From NCBI RefSeq assembly GCF_017309185.1, contig NZ_JAEKJZ010000001.1:62001-126000 (forward strand): DNA of 64,000 bases, written 5' to 3'. Of the stretch, positions 8,950 to 17,034 are shown piece by piece; positions within the stretch are counted from its first letter, which is position 1; every line of letters starts with the position of its first letter. This DNA is from Roseibium aggregatum. GTDB lineage: Bacteria > Pseudomonadota > Alphaproteobacteria > Rhizobiales > Stappiaceae. The notes below the pieces were generated by a model. That model had not been told where the DNA came from. It worked only from the letters and a program-made list of their open reading frames with translations, and did no database searches. The position numbers were made by a program, and so were the translations under genes.

Positions 8950-9724
8950 GAGACTGACTGCTCAGCACGATGTTGATCTTGTCCAGTGCCTCACGGACGT
9001 TCGAAACCGTTTGAGTCGCCGGAAGGCGTGGGCGTTCGATCACGATAACCGGAAGCCTCAGGTCGCGCGCCGCTTCTATTTTGGCGAAGGAACCGGTTCC
9101 TCCGCTGTTCTTGGTGACCACATGCGTGATGCCGCGGTCTACCAGCAGGCTCCTTTCCTTTTCGCAGGCGCTGGACGGGCGCTCCAGGACCAGGTCCCAA
9201 TGGCCGGGCAGGGGCGTGACCGGGGCTTCGATCGCCCGCACAAGGCCGTAAATGTCAGTGCGCCCGTAGAACAGCTCTATCTCCTTGCGTCCAACCGCCA
9301 GGAAGGCGCGCGCTCCGCCCGGCAGCGCGGCAACGGCCTTTTCGATTGAGGCCACCGGTTGCCAGATGTCGCTCGGACCGGCTCTCCAGGCCGGCCGTTC
9401 GAGGCGGATCAGGGGAGTGCCGGCCGCCTCGGATGCTTCCCAGGCATTGCGGCTTATCTGCGCGGCAAAGGGATGGGTCGCGTCGACCAAAAGGGAAACG
9501 GCTTCTTCCCGCAGATAGGCGGTGAGCGCGGCCGCCCCGCCAAACCCGCCGACGCGGACGGGAACGCCCGGATCGGGCAGGTCGCGGATGGCGCCGGCGA
9601 AAGAGGCCGTCACACGTGTGTCAGCATGATCGCGCGCCAGGCATCCGGCAAGCAGCCGGGCTTCATGGGTTCCGCACAGCAGGAGGATATGGTTTCCCTC
9701 AAGTGTCAAAGCCACGGTCTCCAA
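8936..9724 (-). CDS. cobK: Precorrin-6A reductase
   Basis: A 262-aa NAD(P)H-dependent reductase that reduces the corrin ring intermediate precorrin-6A (or its cobalt form) to the 6B form. The N-terminus ILLLCGTHEARLLAGCLA is the nucleotide-binding start of the CobK/CbiJ family. LLVDATHPFAAQISRNAWEA (about 80-99) and VTKNSGGTGSFAKIEAA (about 205-221) are the two conserved blocks. Length and order match CobK. It stands alone on the minus strand, but it borders cobA-cobB and lies near the rest of the pathway. Sequence alone does not separate CobK from CbiJ use, which matters because the locus also holds CbiX and CbiG. Confidence 0.92.
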   Translation of the reverse strand: METVALTLEGNHILLLCGTHEARLLAGCLARDHADTRVTASFAGAIRDLPDPGVPVRVGGFGGAAALTAYLREEAVSLLVDATHPFAAQISRNAWEASEAAGTPLIRLERPAWRAGPSDIWQPVASIEKAVAALPGGARAFLAVGRKEIELFYGRTDIYGLVRAIEAPVTPLPGHWDLVLERPSSACEKERSLLVDRGITHVVTKNSGGTGSFAKIEAARDLRLPVIVIERPRLPATQTVSNVREALDKINIVLSSQSPKET

Positions 9725-9926
9725 TCGCCTTGTTTCGCCGGCAGCGCTTTTTTCGGACCCGCAGCAGCGGGCAAAGGGCCGCCGAGCGGCAGTTCTATCG
9801 GCCTTACCTTCGGCATGACTTCTCTATAGCCGATGTTTCCCGGCTTTGAGCCGAAATGTCGGAAATGCTCCAGTTTGTTACGCCGTTTCGCTTGGCGGGA
9901 AAACAGATGCCGGGTAAACAGGTCTC

Positions 9927-10793
9927 ATGAAAGGCACAGAACGAGACAACAGCCTGCCGGGTGGCTTGCCGGAGTTCGAACCCGGCTGGGTCTGGCTTGC
10001 CGGCGCGGGCCCTGGCGACCCCGGCCTGTTGACGCTGCACGCGCTGAACGGCCTGCGCCAGGCCGACGTCGTCGTTTACGATGCCCTGGTCGACAAAAGC
10101 ATTCTCGACTGGGTGAGACCGGGCGCGATCACCGACTATGCCGGCAAGCGGGGCGGTAAGCCGAGCCCGAAACAGCGCGACATCACATTGAAGCTGATCG
10201 ACTATGCCCGCGAGGGCAAAAGGGTTCTGCGGCTCAAGGGCGGTGACCCCTTCGTCTTTGGACGGGGCGGGGAAGAGGCTCTGGGTCTTGTAGAGGCCCG
10301 CGTGCCCTTCCGGGTCATTCCGGGGATCACGGCCGGGATCGGCGGTCTGGCCTACGCGGGCATCCCGGTTACCCACCGCGATTGCAATCAGGCCGTCACT
10401 TTCCTGACCGGCCACGATCAGACAGGCCTGACGCCGGGCGCCTTCGACTGGGAGGGGCTCGCCAAGGGGTCGCCGGTCATCGTCATGTACATGGCCATGA
10501 AACACCTGGAGACGATAGCCGGCAAACTGATTGCCGGTGGACGGTCTGTGGATGAGCCTGTGGGCATCGTGTGCAATGCGTCCCTGACCAGCCAGCAGGT
10601 TCTGGAAACCACACTTGGCACATGCGCCTCTGACGCGGCTGCCGCTGCCATCGAACCCCCGGCCATTGTCTGTGTCGGCGAGGTTGTGCGCCTGAGAAAT
10701 GGGCTCGACTGGCTCGGAGCGCTTTCCGGCCGGGTGCTGGTGTCCGATCCCCTGGACCTGCGGTCCGCGCGGCGGTCGGCCGATGCCGGATAA
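9927..10793 (+). CDS. cobA: Uroporphyrinogen-III C-methyltransferase
   Basis: A 288-aa SAM-dependent methyltransferase that makes precorrin-2 from uroporphyrinogen III, the branch point toward cobalamin and siroheme. It shows LAGAGPGDPGLLTLHA near residue 24, RLKGGDPFVFGRGGEE near 105, and PGITAGIGGLAYAGIPVTHR near 132, all hallmarks of SUMT. There is no N-terminal CysG dehydrogenase/chelatase domain, so another enzyme must oxidise precorrin-2. The final codons overlap the start of cobB by 11 bp, which indicates translational coupling. The 202 bp upstream (9725-9926) hold no obvious riboswitch or other gene. Confidence 0.94.
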   Translation: MKGTERDNSLPGGLPEFEPGWVWLAGAGPGDPGLLTLHALNGLRQADVVVYDALVDKSILDWVRPGAITDYAGKRGGKPSPKQRDITLKLIDYAREGKRVLRLKGGDPFVFGRGGEEALGLVEARVPFRVIPGITAGIGGLAYAGIPVTHRDCNQAVTFLTGHDQTGLTPGAFDWEGLAKGSPVIVMYMAMKHLETIAGKLIAGGRSVDEPVGIVCNASLTSQQVLETTLGTCASDAAAAAIEPPAIVCVGEVVRLRNGLDWLGALSGRVLVSDPLDLRSARRSADAG

Positions 10794-12102
10794 CCGGGCC
10801 GGGCGCAAGGGGCGGGGCATTCTGATTGCCGCTCCAGGCTCCGGGGCTGGCAAGACGACCCTGACACTGGCGCTGCTCAGAGCCCTGAAAAACCGGGGAA
10901 CAGCCGCCGTTTCAGCGAAATCCGGTCCGGACTACATCGATCCGAAGTTTCACGAGGCGGCGTCAGGCTGCACCTGCATCAACCTGGATGCCTGGGCCAT
11001 GGACGGGGCGACGATCCGTGCTCTGGCGGCGGACCGGGCCGGCGGCAGCGACTGTCTCATCGTCGAGGGTGCCATGGGCCTCTTCGACGGGGCGGCCAAC
11101 GGCTGCGGCTCAGCCGCCGACCTTGCCGTGTTGCTTGGTCTTCCGGTGGTGCTCATCGTCGATTGCGCTAAACAGGCGCACTCCGTTGCAGCACTTGTCC
11201 ACGGTTTCCGAACGTTTCGGGGCGACGTGAACATTGGCGGCGTCATCCTCAATCGCGTCGGCAGCGAACGGCATGAAAAGATGCTGCGCGCGGCGCTGGC
11301 TCCCTTGGAGGTGCCAGTTCTCGGTGCTATGCCACGCGCGGAAGCGCTCCGTCTGCCCGAACGTCATCTCGGCCTGGTTCAGGCACAGGAACACGAGGCG
11401 CTTGAGGCGTTTTTGGAGGAGGCCGCAACCATGTGCACGCAAAGCCTCGATCTGGATGCTTTCGCCGGACTGGCCGGTGAATTGACCTCGCCCGAGCCGG
11501 GGCTCCTCAAACTGCCCGCACCGCTCGGCCAGAAGATCGCCGTCGCCCGCGACGTCGCTTTCGCCTTTACCTATCCGCATCTTCTGGAGCACTGGAAGAA
11601 CGATGGCGCGGAGCTCACCTTTTTTTCACCGCTCGCCGACGAGGCGCCGGTGCCGGAGGCCGATGCCGTTTTTCTGCCGGGCGGCTATCCGGAACTTCAC
11701 GCGGCAAGGCTTGCATCCGCCCCCGTCTTCAAATCCGGCATGACGGCGGCGGCGTCGTCCGGCAAGCTGATCTACGGCGAGTGCGGCGGTTACATGACCC
11801 TCGGCGAAGGATTGATCGACGCGGAAGGCAGCCGGCATGGGATGCTCGGTCTGTTGCCGCTGGAAACGTCCTTCAAGACGCGAAAACGTCACCTCGGTTA
11901 CCGAAAGGTTCGTGCCCGTGGAGGTCTCCCCTGGGTGGGTGAACTTTCCGCGCACGAATTCCATTACGCTTCGATTGTCGGTGAGAACGGGCAGGACCGC
12001 TTGTTTGAGGCCGAGGACGCGGAGGGGAATGCGCTCGATGCCATGGGGCTCCAGTCTCAAAACGTGATGGGCTCCTTCGCCCACGTTATCGCTGCGGCCT
12101 GA
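10783..12102 (+). CDS. cobB: Cobyrinic acid a,c-diamide synthase (CobB/CbiA family)
   Basis: A 439-aa ATP- and glutamine-dependent amidotransferase that amidates the a and c side chains of (hydrogeno)byrinic or cobyrinic acid. The P-loop GSGAGKTT is at residues 19-26, followed by SAKSGPDYIDPKFHEAASG. The C-terminal GATase1-like domain carries the nucleophile cysteine in YGECGGYMTLGEGL. A further upstream start is possible, but its codons are read out of frame over cobA. ATG 10783 gives the usual family N-terminus and an 11-bp overlap with cobA. Whether the substrate already contains cobalt depends on which pathway variant operates. Confidence 0.93.
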   Translation: MPDNRAGRKGRGILIAAPGSGAGKTTLTLALLRALKNRGTAAVSAKSGPDYIDPKFHEAASGCTCINLDAWAMDGATIRALAADRAGGSDCLIVEGAMGLFDGAANGCGSAADLAVLLGLPVVLIVDCAKQAHSVAALVHGFRTFRGDVNIGGVILNRVGSERHEKMLRAALAPLEVPVLGAMPRAEALRLPERHLGLVQAQEHEALEAFLEEAATMCTQSLDLDAFAGLAGELTSPEPGLLKLPAPLGQKIAVARDVAFAFTYPHLLEHWKNDGAELTFFSPLADEAPVPEADAVFLPGGYPELHAARLASAPVFKSGMTAAASSGKLIYGECGGYMTLGEGLIDAEGSRHGMLGLLPLETSFKTRKRHLGYRKVRARGGLPWVGELSAHEFHYASIVGENGQDRLFEAEDAEGNALDAMGLQSQNVMGSFAHVIAAA

Positions 12103-12136
12103 CGGCGAAGGCCTGCGCAAAATCTCCCGGCCAGCT

Positions 12137-12736
12137 TTAGGGATAAACCAGCCTGTACCGTCCGGCCGCCCTCTCGATCCGCTTTTCCTTCTCGAGTTTG
12201 GCGAGCGCGCGGTAACAGGCTTCGTGGGTCAGCCCCAGGGTCCGGGAAACGTCCTTCCAGGAAAGGCCCGGCTCGCGCCAGCCGTCTTTGTCCGGGGACA
12301 GCGTGTTCAGATAGGTCAGCAGGCGCTGATCCGCCCGCTTGATGTTCCGGAGCTCGATCTGGGAGCGCAGGTCCCGGATTTGAAGCGAATAGGCCTTCAG
12401 CACCGAAAGGGCCACTTCCGGCACCTCGAGAGCGCGCAGGATCTCCTGCTTGTCGTAGGTCTCGCAGACGACCGGCGTGACGCAGACGGCGTCGCAATGA
12501 TAGCTGTCTGAAAACAGCGACGCTTCCGCGAAAAGATTTCCGGGTCCGGCCCGCTGCACCGCCAGTTCCTGCCCGTTTTCCAGAGTACGCAGCATCACGA
12601 TCTGTCCCTCGGCGACGTAATGCATTCGGACCACGGGGTCGCCCGCGCGGAACAGGGCGTCGTTCTTTCCAAGCGTTAGGCGCGTTGCCCGCAGCCCTGC
12701 CAGGTCGAAAGCGTTTTTGATGTTCAGATCGATCAT
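12137..12736 (-). CDS. Crp/Fnr-family transcriptional regulator
   Basis: A 199-aa regulator with an N-terminal cyclic-nucleotide-binding-like beta barrel (LFRAGDPVVRMHYVAEGQIV, about 28-47) and a C-terminal winged helix whose recognition helix is near LSWKDVSRTLGLTHEACYRAL. The N-terminal Fe-S cysteines of Fnr are absent. Three cysteines are clustered at about 90-100 (YHCDAVCVTPVVCETY), which could bind metal or redox signals; that is speculation. It is divergent from the broken Spy-like gene, and a perfect 23-bp palindrome lies between the two. It converges with cobB. A role in sensing metal or oxygen is possible, but the ligand is unknown. Confidence 0.85.
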   Translation of the reverse strand: MIDLNIKNAFDLAGLRATRLTLGKNDALFRAGDPVVRMHYVAEGQIVMLRTLENGQELAVQRAGPGNLFAEASLFSDSYHCDAVCVTPVVCETYDKQEILRALEVPEVALSVLKAYSLQIRDLRSQIELRNIKRADQRLLTYLNTLSPDKDGWREPGLSWKDVSRTLGLTHEACYRALAKLEKEKRIERAAGRYRLVYP

Positions 12737-12792
12737 CGAGGAGCGTGGATCCTTTCGCCTGTATGATCGTGATCATATGCGAATGATGCGAA

Positions 12793-12815
12793 TTTTGCGA
12801 CACTCTGTCGCAAAA
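12793..12815. promoter_or_regulatory. Perfect 23-bp palindrome, probable operator
   Basis: Two perfect 10-bp arms, TTTTGCGACA and TGTCGCAAAA, are separated by CTC. The site lies 57 bp before the Crp/Fnr gene and 26 bp before the GTG of the Spy-like pseudogene. Its length and symmetry suit a dimeric winged-helix regulator, most simply the adjacent Crp/Fnr protein, although it is not the canonical Fnr (TTGAT-N4-ATCAA) or Crp sequence. Confidence 0.6.
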
Positions 12816-12840
12816 CCCCATCGACCTGCGAGAAGCAAGC

Positions 12841-13416
12841 GTGAAAAAAACAATCCTGTGCAGGGCCGTGCCCGTCGTAACAATCTGCCTCTGCTTCTCG
12901 TCCCTTTTCTTTGCTGTCGAAGCATTGGCCGCCTCGTCACAGGCCCCGTATGCCGGGCAACAGTCCCGCGCAATCAAGTCGCTCTCGTAAAAGGATGTCG
13001 ACGACCTGCTCGCCGGGCGTGGTTGGGGATTGGCGAAGCCCGCCGAGCTCAACGGCTACCCCGGCCCCGCCCACGTTCTGGACGCCGCCGATGAGCTGAA
13101 CCTCCCGCAGGAGACGCGGGAGCGGATCGAAGAGATCTTCGCCGCGATGCAGGCGGAGGCGCAGCGGCTTGGAAAGCTCTATGTCGAGGCGGAGCAACGT
13201 CTGGAGGAGGCGTTCGCAGGCAAATCGGTCTCCTCGCCGGCGGATCTGGAAGGGCTGCTGAAGGATGCCGAAAGACTTCGTGGACAGTTACGCATGGTCC
13301 ATCTGAGCGCCCATCTGGAAACCGCCCCCCTCCTGACCCGCCACCAGGCCATGCTCTACAACAAGCTCCGTGGCTACGGGACGGAAACGGGGCATCACCA
13401 GCACGGCAATCATTGA
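12841..13416 (+). pseudogene. Spy/CpxP-like periplasmic protein interrupted by an in-frame TAA
   Basis: Starting at a GTG with GAGAAG upstream, the frame encodes a clear signal peptide (MKKTILCRAVPVV to an AxA site near residue 31) and runs to a TAA at 12988-12990. The very same frame then stays open without shift to the stop at 13414. It encodes KDVDDLLAGRG, GLAKPAELNGYPGPAHVLDAA, a long Glu/Arg-rich helix, and a His-rich end (HHQHGNH). The two parts together are the full layout of the periplasmic heavy-metal-sensor/Spy-CpxP family: export signal, AGQQSR-IKSLS, GRGxGLAK, then a four-helix body. One base change (TAA from GAA, CAA or AAA) would restore 191 residues. An internal ATG/TTG start (for example TTG 13030) would give a protein without export signal. 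Confidence 0.8.
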
Positions 13417-13500
13417 GCTGGTTTTCGAAGGCTACGTTGGCGTCCGGGTGTTGAGCGCATCGGGCTGAGTTTGGTCCGCTGGCGAGCCCCACCTTCTGTG

Positions 13501-13640
13501 GTCATCCCCGATTTGATCGGGGACCCACTCATTTCCAGAGTTCCAGTTGTCTCGGACGGCATCGCGGCAACGCTCGGATAAACACTCGGCGTCGTCACAC
13601 GCGGAAAAGCAAATGGATCCCCGATCAAGTCGGGGGTGAC
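13501..13640. repeat. 140-bp palindromic element with 27-bp imperfect terminal inverted repeats
   Basis: The left end (13501-13527) and right end (13614-13640) are inverted copies of each other with four mismatches over 27 bp. Each end is itself a small hairpin around CCCCGATTTGATCGGGG or its variant. The element fills the gap between the Spy-like pseudogene and cobM and encodes nothing. It looks like a dispersed MITE- or REP-type intergenic repeat. Multiple genome copies would be expected but cannot be seen here. Confidence 0.65.
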
Positions 13641-13697
13641 ACCTGAGCGTTTTGCGCTACTGTTCCCTTCTTCAGCCCTCCCGGCTCGAAGACCAAC

Positions 13698-14471
13698 TCA
13701 CCCCTTCGCCTTCTTCTTCGGTCTCAGCACGTGAACGTGGTCTGCGTCGTAGAGCGCGCTGTCGCGGAAATCCTCGGCCGGGCTCAACGCGTGGCCGACG
13801 AAGATCAGCGCGGTTCTCGTGATCTTGGAGGCGCGGACCTTCTCGGCAACCGTCGAAAGCGTGGCGTGAATGAAGGATTCATCCGGCCAGCCGACCCGGT
13901 AGGCGACGATGACCGGACAGTCCGGACCGTAATGGGGCGTAAGCTGGCGCTCGATCTCGCGGAGGTTCCGCACGGAAAGATGAATGGCCAGCGTCGCGCC
14001 GCTTTTACCCAGCGTGTCCAGATCCTCGTTGTTGGGCATGGCGGAGGATTGCATGGCCGTGCGGGTCACGATCACGGTCTGGGCGACTTCGGGAATGGTG
14101 AGTTCTTTTTTGAGCGCGGCAGCGGCCGCCGCGAAGGCGGGCACGCCGGGGGTCACGTCGTATTCTATCCCGAGTGCATCGAGGCGGCGCATCTGTTCCG
14201 CCGTCGCCCCATAGATCGAAGGATCGCCGGAATGGACACGGGCAACGTCCTGGCCCTTGTCGTGCGCGGCTTTGATCTCCTCGATGATTTCATCGAGCGT
14301 CATCGGCGCGGTATCGATCACGCGCGCACCGTCCGGTGCCGCGGCAACGATCTGCTCCGGAACGAGCGACCCGGCGTACAGGCAGACCGGGCAGGACTGG
14401 ATGAGGCGCAGGCCGCGCACGGTGATGAGATCGGGATCGCCCGGTCCGGCGCCGATGAAATGAACGGTCAT
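13698..14471 (-). CDS. cobM: Precorrin-4 C(11)-methyltransferase
   Basis: A 257-aa SAM-dependent tetrapyrrole methyltransferase acting at C11 of the corrin ring. The start MTVHFIGAGPGDPDLITVRG, the block YAGSLVPEQIV, VARVHSGDPSIYGATAEQ near residue 76, and YDVTPGVPAFAAAAAAL near 104 are specific for CobM/CbiF. It is the last gene of the minus-strand cobalamin operon and overlaps the upstream cbiG-cobJ stop by ATGA, so translation is probably coupled. CobM and CbiF are homologous, and the sequence does not tell whether the substrate carries cobalt. Confidence 0.94.
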   Translation of the reverse strand: MTVHFIGAGPGDPDLITVRGLRLIQSCPVCLYAGSLVPEQIVAAAPDGARVIDTAPMTLDEIIEEIKAAHDKGQDVARVHSGDPSIYGATAEQMRRLDALGIEYDVTPGVPAFAAAAAALKKELTIPEVAQTVIVTRTAMQSSAMPNNEDLDTLGKSGATLAIHLSVRNLREIERQLTPHYGPDCPVIVAYRVGWPDESFIHATLSTVAEKVRASKITRTALIFVGHALSPAEDFRDSALYDADHVHVLRPKKKAKG

Positions 14472-16339
14472 GTCGTTTCTTTCGTTGCTGCGTTGTCCTG
14501 TTGAAGGGCGCCGTCCCCGGACTTGGGCGCGTCGATGCGCTTGGCATAGCCGCGCGGGGTGTAGACGAAGATGCTGCCGTCGCCTTTCATGATCGCCCGC
14601 GAGTTCGACGAGCCCACGAGAACCGTGGTCAGCATATCGACATCGTCGACCTCCAGCTTGTCGAGAGACGTGACGCGCAGGGTTTCGTCCGGCCGGCCGA
14701 GATTGGTTCCCAGAACCACCGGCGTCGTTTCCGGCCGGTGCTGAAGCAGGATCTCCCTGGCGGCGGCGAGCTGGGTGCGGCGCCGCTTGGAGACGGGGTT
14801 ATAGAAGGCGATGACGAAGTCTCCCTCGGCGGCGGCTTTCAGGCGCTGTTCGATGGCTTCCCACGGGGTCAGAAGATCGGAAAGCGAGATCGCGCAGAAA
14901 TCGTGGCCGAGCGGTGCGCCGATCCGGGCGGAACAGGCCTGCATCGCCGAAATGCCGGGCGCGTTGGTGATGCTGACCCGTTTGGCCGCATCGGAAACTC
15001 CACCGAACTCCGCGTTGCGGTGGAGCAACTCGTAGACAAGCGTGCCCATGGCGTAGATCCCGGCATCGCCCGAGGATATCAGTGCCACGTTCTTGCCCTT
15101 GCCGGCTTCCTCCAGTGCGAAGCGCACGCGGTCTTCCTCCGCGCCAAGCGGGAAATCGTGGCGGGTCTTTCCGGTGAGGTGTTTTTCGACGATGTCCAGA
15201 TAGAGCGAGTAGCCAACAACGTCGGTTGCCTCGGCGATCAGCCGGGATGCTTCCGGCGTGCGCCATTCGTCCTTGCCGGGACCGATGCCGACGACCGAAA
15301 GATGCCCCCGTGAGCGGCCGACGGTTTGCGGATCGATCGGCTGGGGCGCGCGGGCGATCGCGCAGGTGGCGTTCTCGGTCTTCCGCTTTTCGAAGACCAG
15401 CGTGCCGAAGGCGCCGGAGGAGGCCAGAGCCGCGCCTTCCGAAACGCCGTGGCAGCCGACTTCCTTGAAGACCACGTTGGACGGGTTCTTCAGCCGGGGC
15501 GTTTCCCTTTGCAGCTCTTCGGCGGAATAAAGGCGGAGCGGCACGTCCAGATGTGCCGCCAGCGCATTCATCGCGTCTTCGTCGGCTTTCAGGTCGATGG
15601 TGGCGACACAGGCAATGGCCCCCTTGGCGATATCGGCTTCCGCCAGGCAGGTCTCGACCAGCTCGATCAGCTCCTCCGGCTCGCAATGCCGGGCGCAGCC
15701 GACGCCGACGGCGTATTTAAGCGGATGATAGACCAGGCGGGTCGGACCGCCTTCGTCTGGAAGTTCCGTCGAAGCGAGCGTGATCGCTGCATCGTCGGAG
15801 ACGGGCAGGTTCGCCTCTTCCAGCCACTCAGCGCTGCCTTCGATGCGCAGCGTTGCGCCGGAGAGAAGTTCCGCCATGACCGGCTTGGCGTCGTCCGGGT
15901 TGGCGAGCTGCCAGCCCTTGGGCGGAACGTCGAGCGCAATACCGAGCCTTACGTCCCCGGCGGTCGTGATCGCCGCGTGACCGCCCAGCGACTTGGCGAG
16001 GATCCGAGCGAGTTCGTTGGCGCCGCGATGGCCGCCCAGAAGCGGAACGATGCTGGAGCCGTCTTCCGACACGGCGATCACCGGCGGCTCATTGCGCTTG
16101 TCCGTGAGAAGCGGTGCGAGCGCGCGGATCAGGATTCCGCTGGCGCAGAAGCCGACGATCGGATGCCCGGACCTGAACAGGAGCTGGAGATGCTCCACCG
16201 TCTCGTTGAACTGGGTGTCGGCGGTCGGAACCCGGCCCGCGAGGCCGTGAATGCGCGCGGTCGAAAAGCGCTTCGCCACGTCTTCGGCGGTCTCGAAACC
16301 GGCCTGGTTCAGGACGAATAGGATGGGGGAAGCGTCCAC
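14468..16339 (-). CDS. CbiG-CobJ fusion: cobalamin ring-opening protein and precorrin-3B C(17)-methyltransferase
   Basis: A 623-aa fusion. Residues 1 to about 345 are CbiG-like: the central part includes GFCASGILIRALAPLL, VIAVSEDGSSIVPLLGGHRG and VGVGCARHCEPEELIELV, and a C-terminal ADE-type block has FKEVGCHGVSEGAAL. From about residue 348 (GHLSVVGIGPGKDEWRTPEA) the protein is a CobJ/CbiH methyltransferase with SSGDAGIYAMGTLVYEL and NAPGISAMQACSARIGAPLG. CbiG opens the delta-lactone of the C20 fragment in the early-cobalt route, while CobJ contracts the ring and methylates C17. The start is GTG 16339 with GGGAG eight bases upstream, giving a 31-bp overlap with cobI. A fused CbiG removes the need for a separate cbiG. 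Confidence 0.92.
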   Translation of the reverse strand: MDASPILFVLNQAGFETAEDVAKRFSTARIHGLAGRVPTADTQFNETVEHLQLLFRSGHPIVGFCASGILIRALAPLLTDKRNEPPVIAVSEDGSSIVPLLGGHRGANELARILAKSLGGHAAITTAGDVRLGIALDVPPKGWQLANPDDAKPVMAELLSGATLRIEGSAEWLEEANLPVSDDAAITLASTELPDEGGPTRLVYHPLKYAVGVGCARHCEPEELIELVETCLAEADIAKGAIACVATIDLKADEDAMNALAAHLDVPLRLYSAEELQRETPRLKNPSNVVFKEVGCHGVSEGAALASSGAFGTLVFEKRKTENATCAIARAPQPIDPQTVGRSRGHLSVVGIGPGKDEWRTPEASRLIAEATDVVGYSLYLDIVEKHLTGKTRHDFPLGAEEDRVRFALEEAGKGKNVALISSGDAGIYAMGTLVYELLHRNAEFGGVSDAAKRVSITNAPGISAMQACSARIGAPLGHDFCAISLSDLLTPWEAIEQRLKAAAEGDFVIAFYNPVSKRRRTQLAAAREILLQHRPETTPVVLGTNLGRPDETLRVTSLDKLEVDDVDMLTTVLVGSSNSRAIMKGDGSIFVYTPRGYAKRIDAPKSGDGALQQDNAATKETT

Positions 16340-17034
16340 GCTTCGTCTCCCTTGTAGATGAGGATCATGGAAAAATAGGGCGCTGTTTCCGCCGTAACGT
16401 CAATCAGCCGGTGGACCTTTTGCTCAGGTAAACTCGCGCGCTCGACATAGCCGGCCTTTTCGATCAGCCCCATGTCGGCGAGCAGCGCCTTGAGGCGGGC
16501 GAAATGGCGGCCGACCTTCATGATGGCGACGGCCTGCGCGGCCTCGATCTTTTGCCGGATGTCATCGTCGGGTAGCGGGCCGGGGATGACCGTCATGACG
16601 TCGTTGCGCGAGGTCAGCGGCCGGCGCAACTGCGCGGCGCAGGCGGTCAGGGAGGTCACGCCCGGCACGATCTCGATTCGGAAACGGTCCGAAAGCCGCT
16701 CGAAGAGATACATGAAGGAGCCGTAGAAGAACGGATCGCCTTCGCACAGGGTGACGACATCTTCTCCGCTCGAAAGAACCGCCGCGATGTCCTGTGCGGC
16801 CTTGTCGTAGATTTCCCGCGCCGGAAAGCGGTCCGTGCGCATCGGCACGACAATCGGGATTTCCCGGGCTCCTGAGGGAATGGCACCGGCGGCAATGGTA
16901 CGGGCAAAGCTTTCGCCAGTGTCCGGTGCCGGATAGGCGATCACCGAGGCGGTGGAAATCAGCCGGTGCGCCTTCAGGGTCATCAGGTCCGGGTCGCCGG
17001 GCCCGAGGCCGACGCCGTAAAGGGTTCCGCTCAT
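16309..17034 (-). CDS. cobI: Precorrin-2 C(20)-methyltransferase
   Basis: A 241-aa SAM-dependent methyltransferase that adds the C20 methyl group to precorrin-2 (or cobalt-sirohydrochlorin). MSGTLYGVGLGPGDPDLMTL opens the protein, VTLCEGDPFFYGSFMYLFER is the SAM-binding block, and EIVPGVTSLTACAAQL follows. I placed the start at ATG 17034, which overlaps the cobL stop as ATGA. An ATG 18 bases upstream is also open but lies inside cobL. The gene sits between cobL and the cbiG-cobJ fusion in one minus-strand operon. CobI and CbiL cannot be separated with certainty by eye. Confidence 0.92.
   Translation of the reverse strand: MSGTLYGVGLGPGDPDLMTLKAHRLISTASVIAYPAPDTGESFARTIAAGAIPSGAREIPIVVPMRTDRFPAREIYDKAAQDIAAVLSSGEDVVTLCEGDPFFYGSFMYLFERLSDRFRIEIVPGVTSLTACAAQLRRPLTSRNDVMTVIPGPLPDDDIRQKIEAAQAVAIMKVGRHFARLKALLADMGLIEKAGYVERASLPEQKVHRLIDVTAETAPYFSMILIYKGDEAWTLPPSYSS

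Noticed and set aside
12057..13052. 331-codon minus-strand frame across the Crp/Fnr gene and upstream region
   Set aside because: It reads the Crp/Fnr gene in the wrong frame and runs through the palindrome; the product is a low-information Arg/Gly-rich chain.
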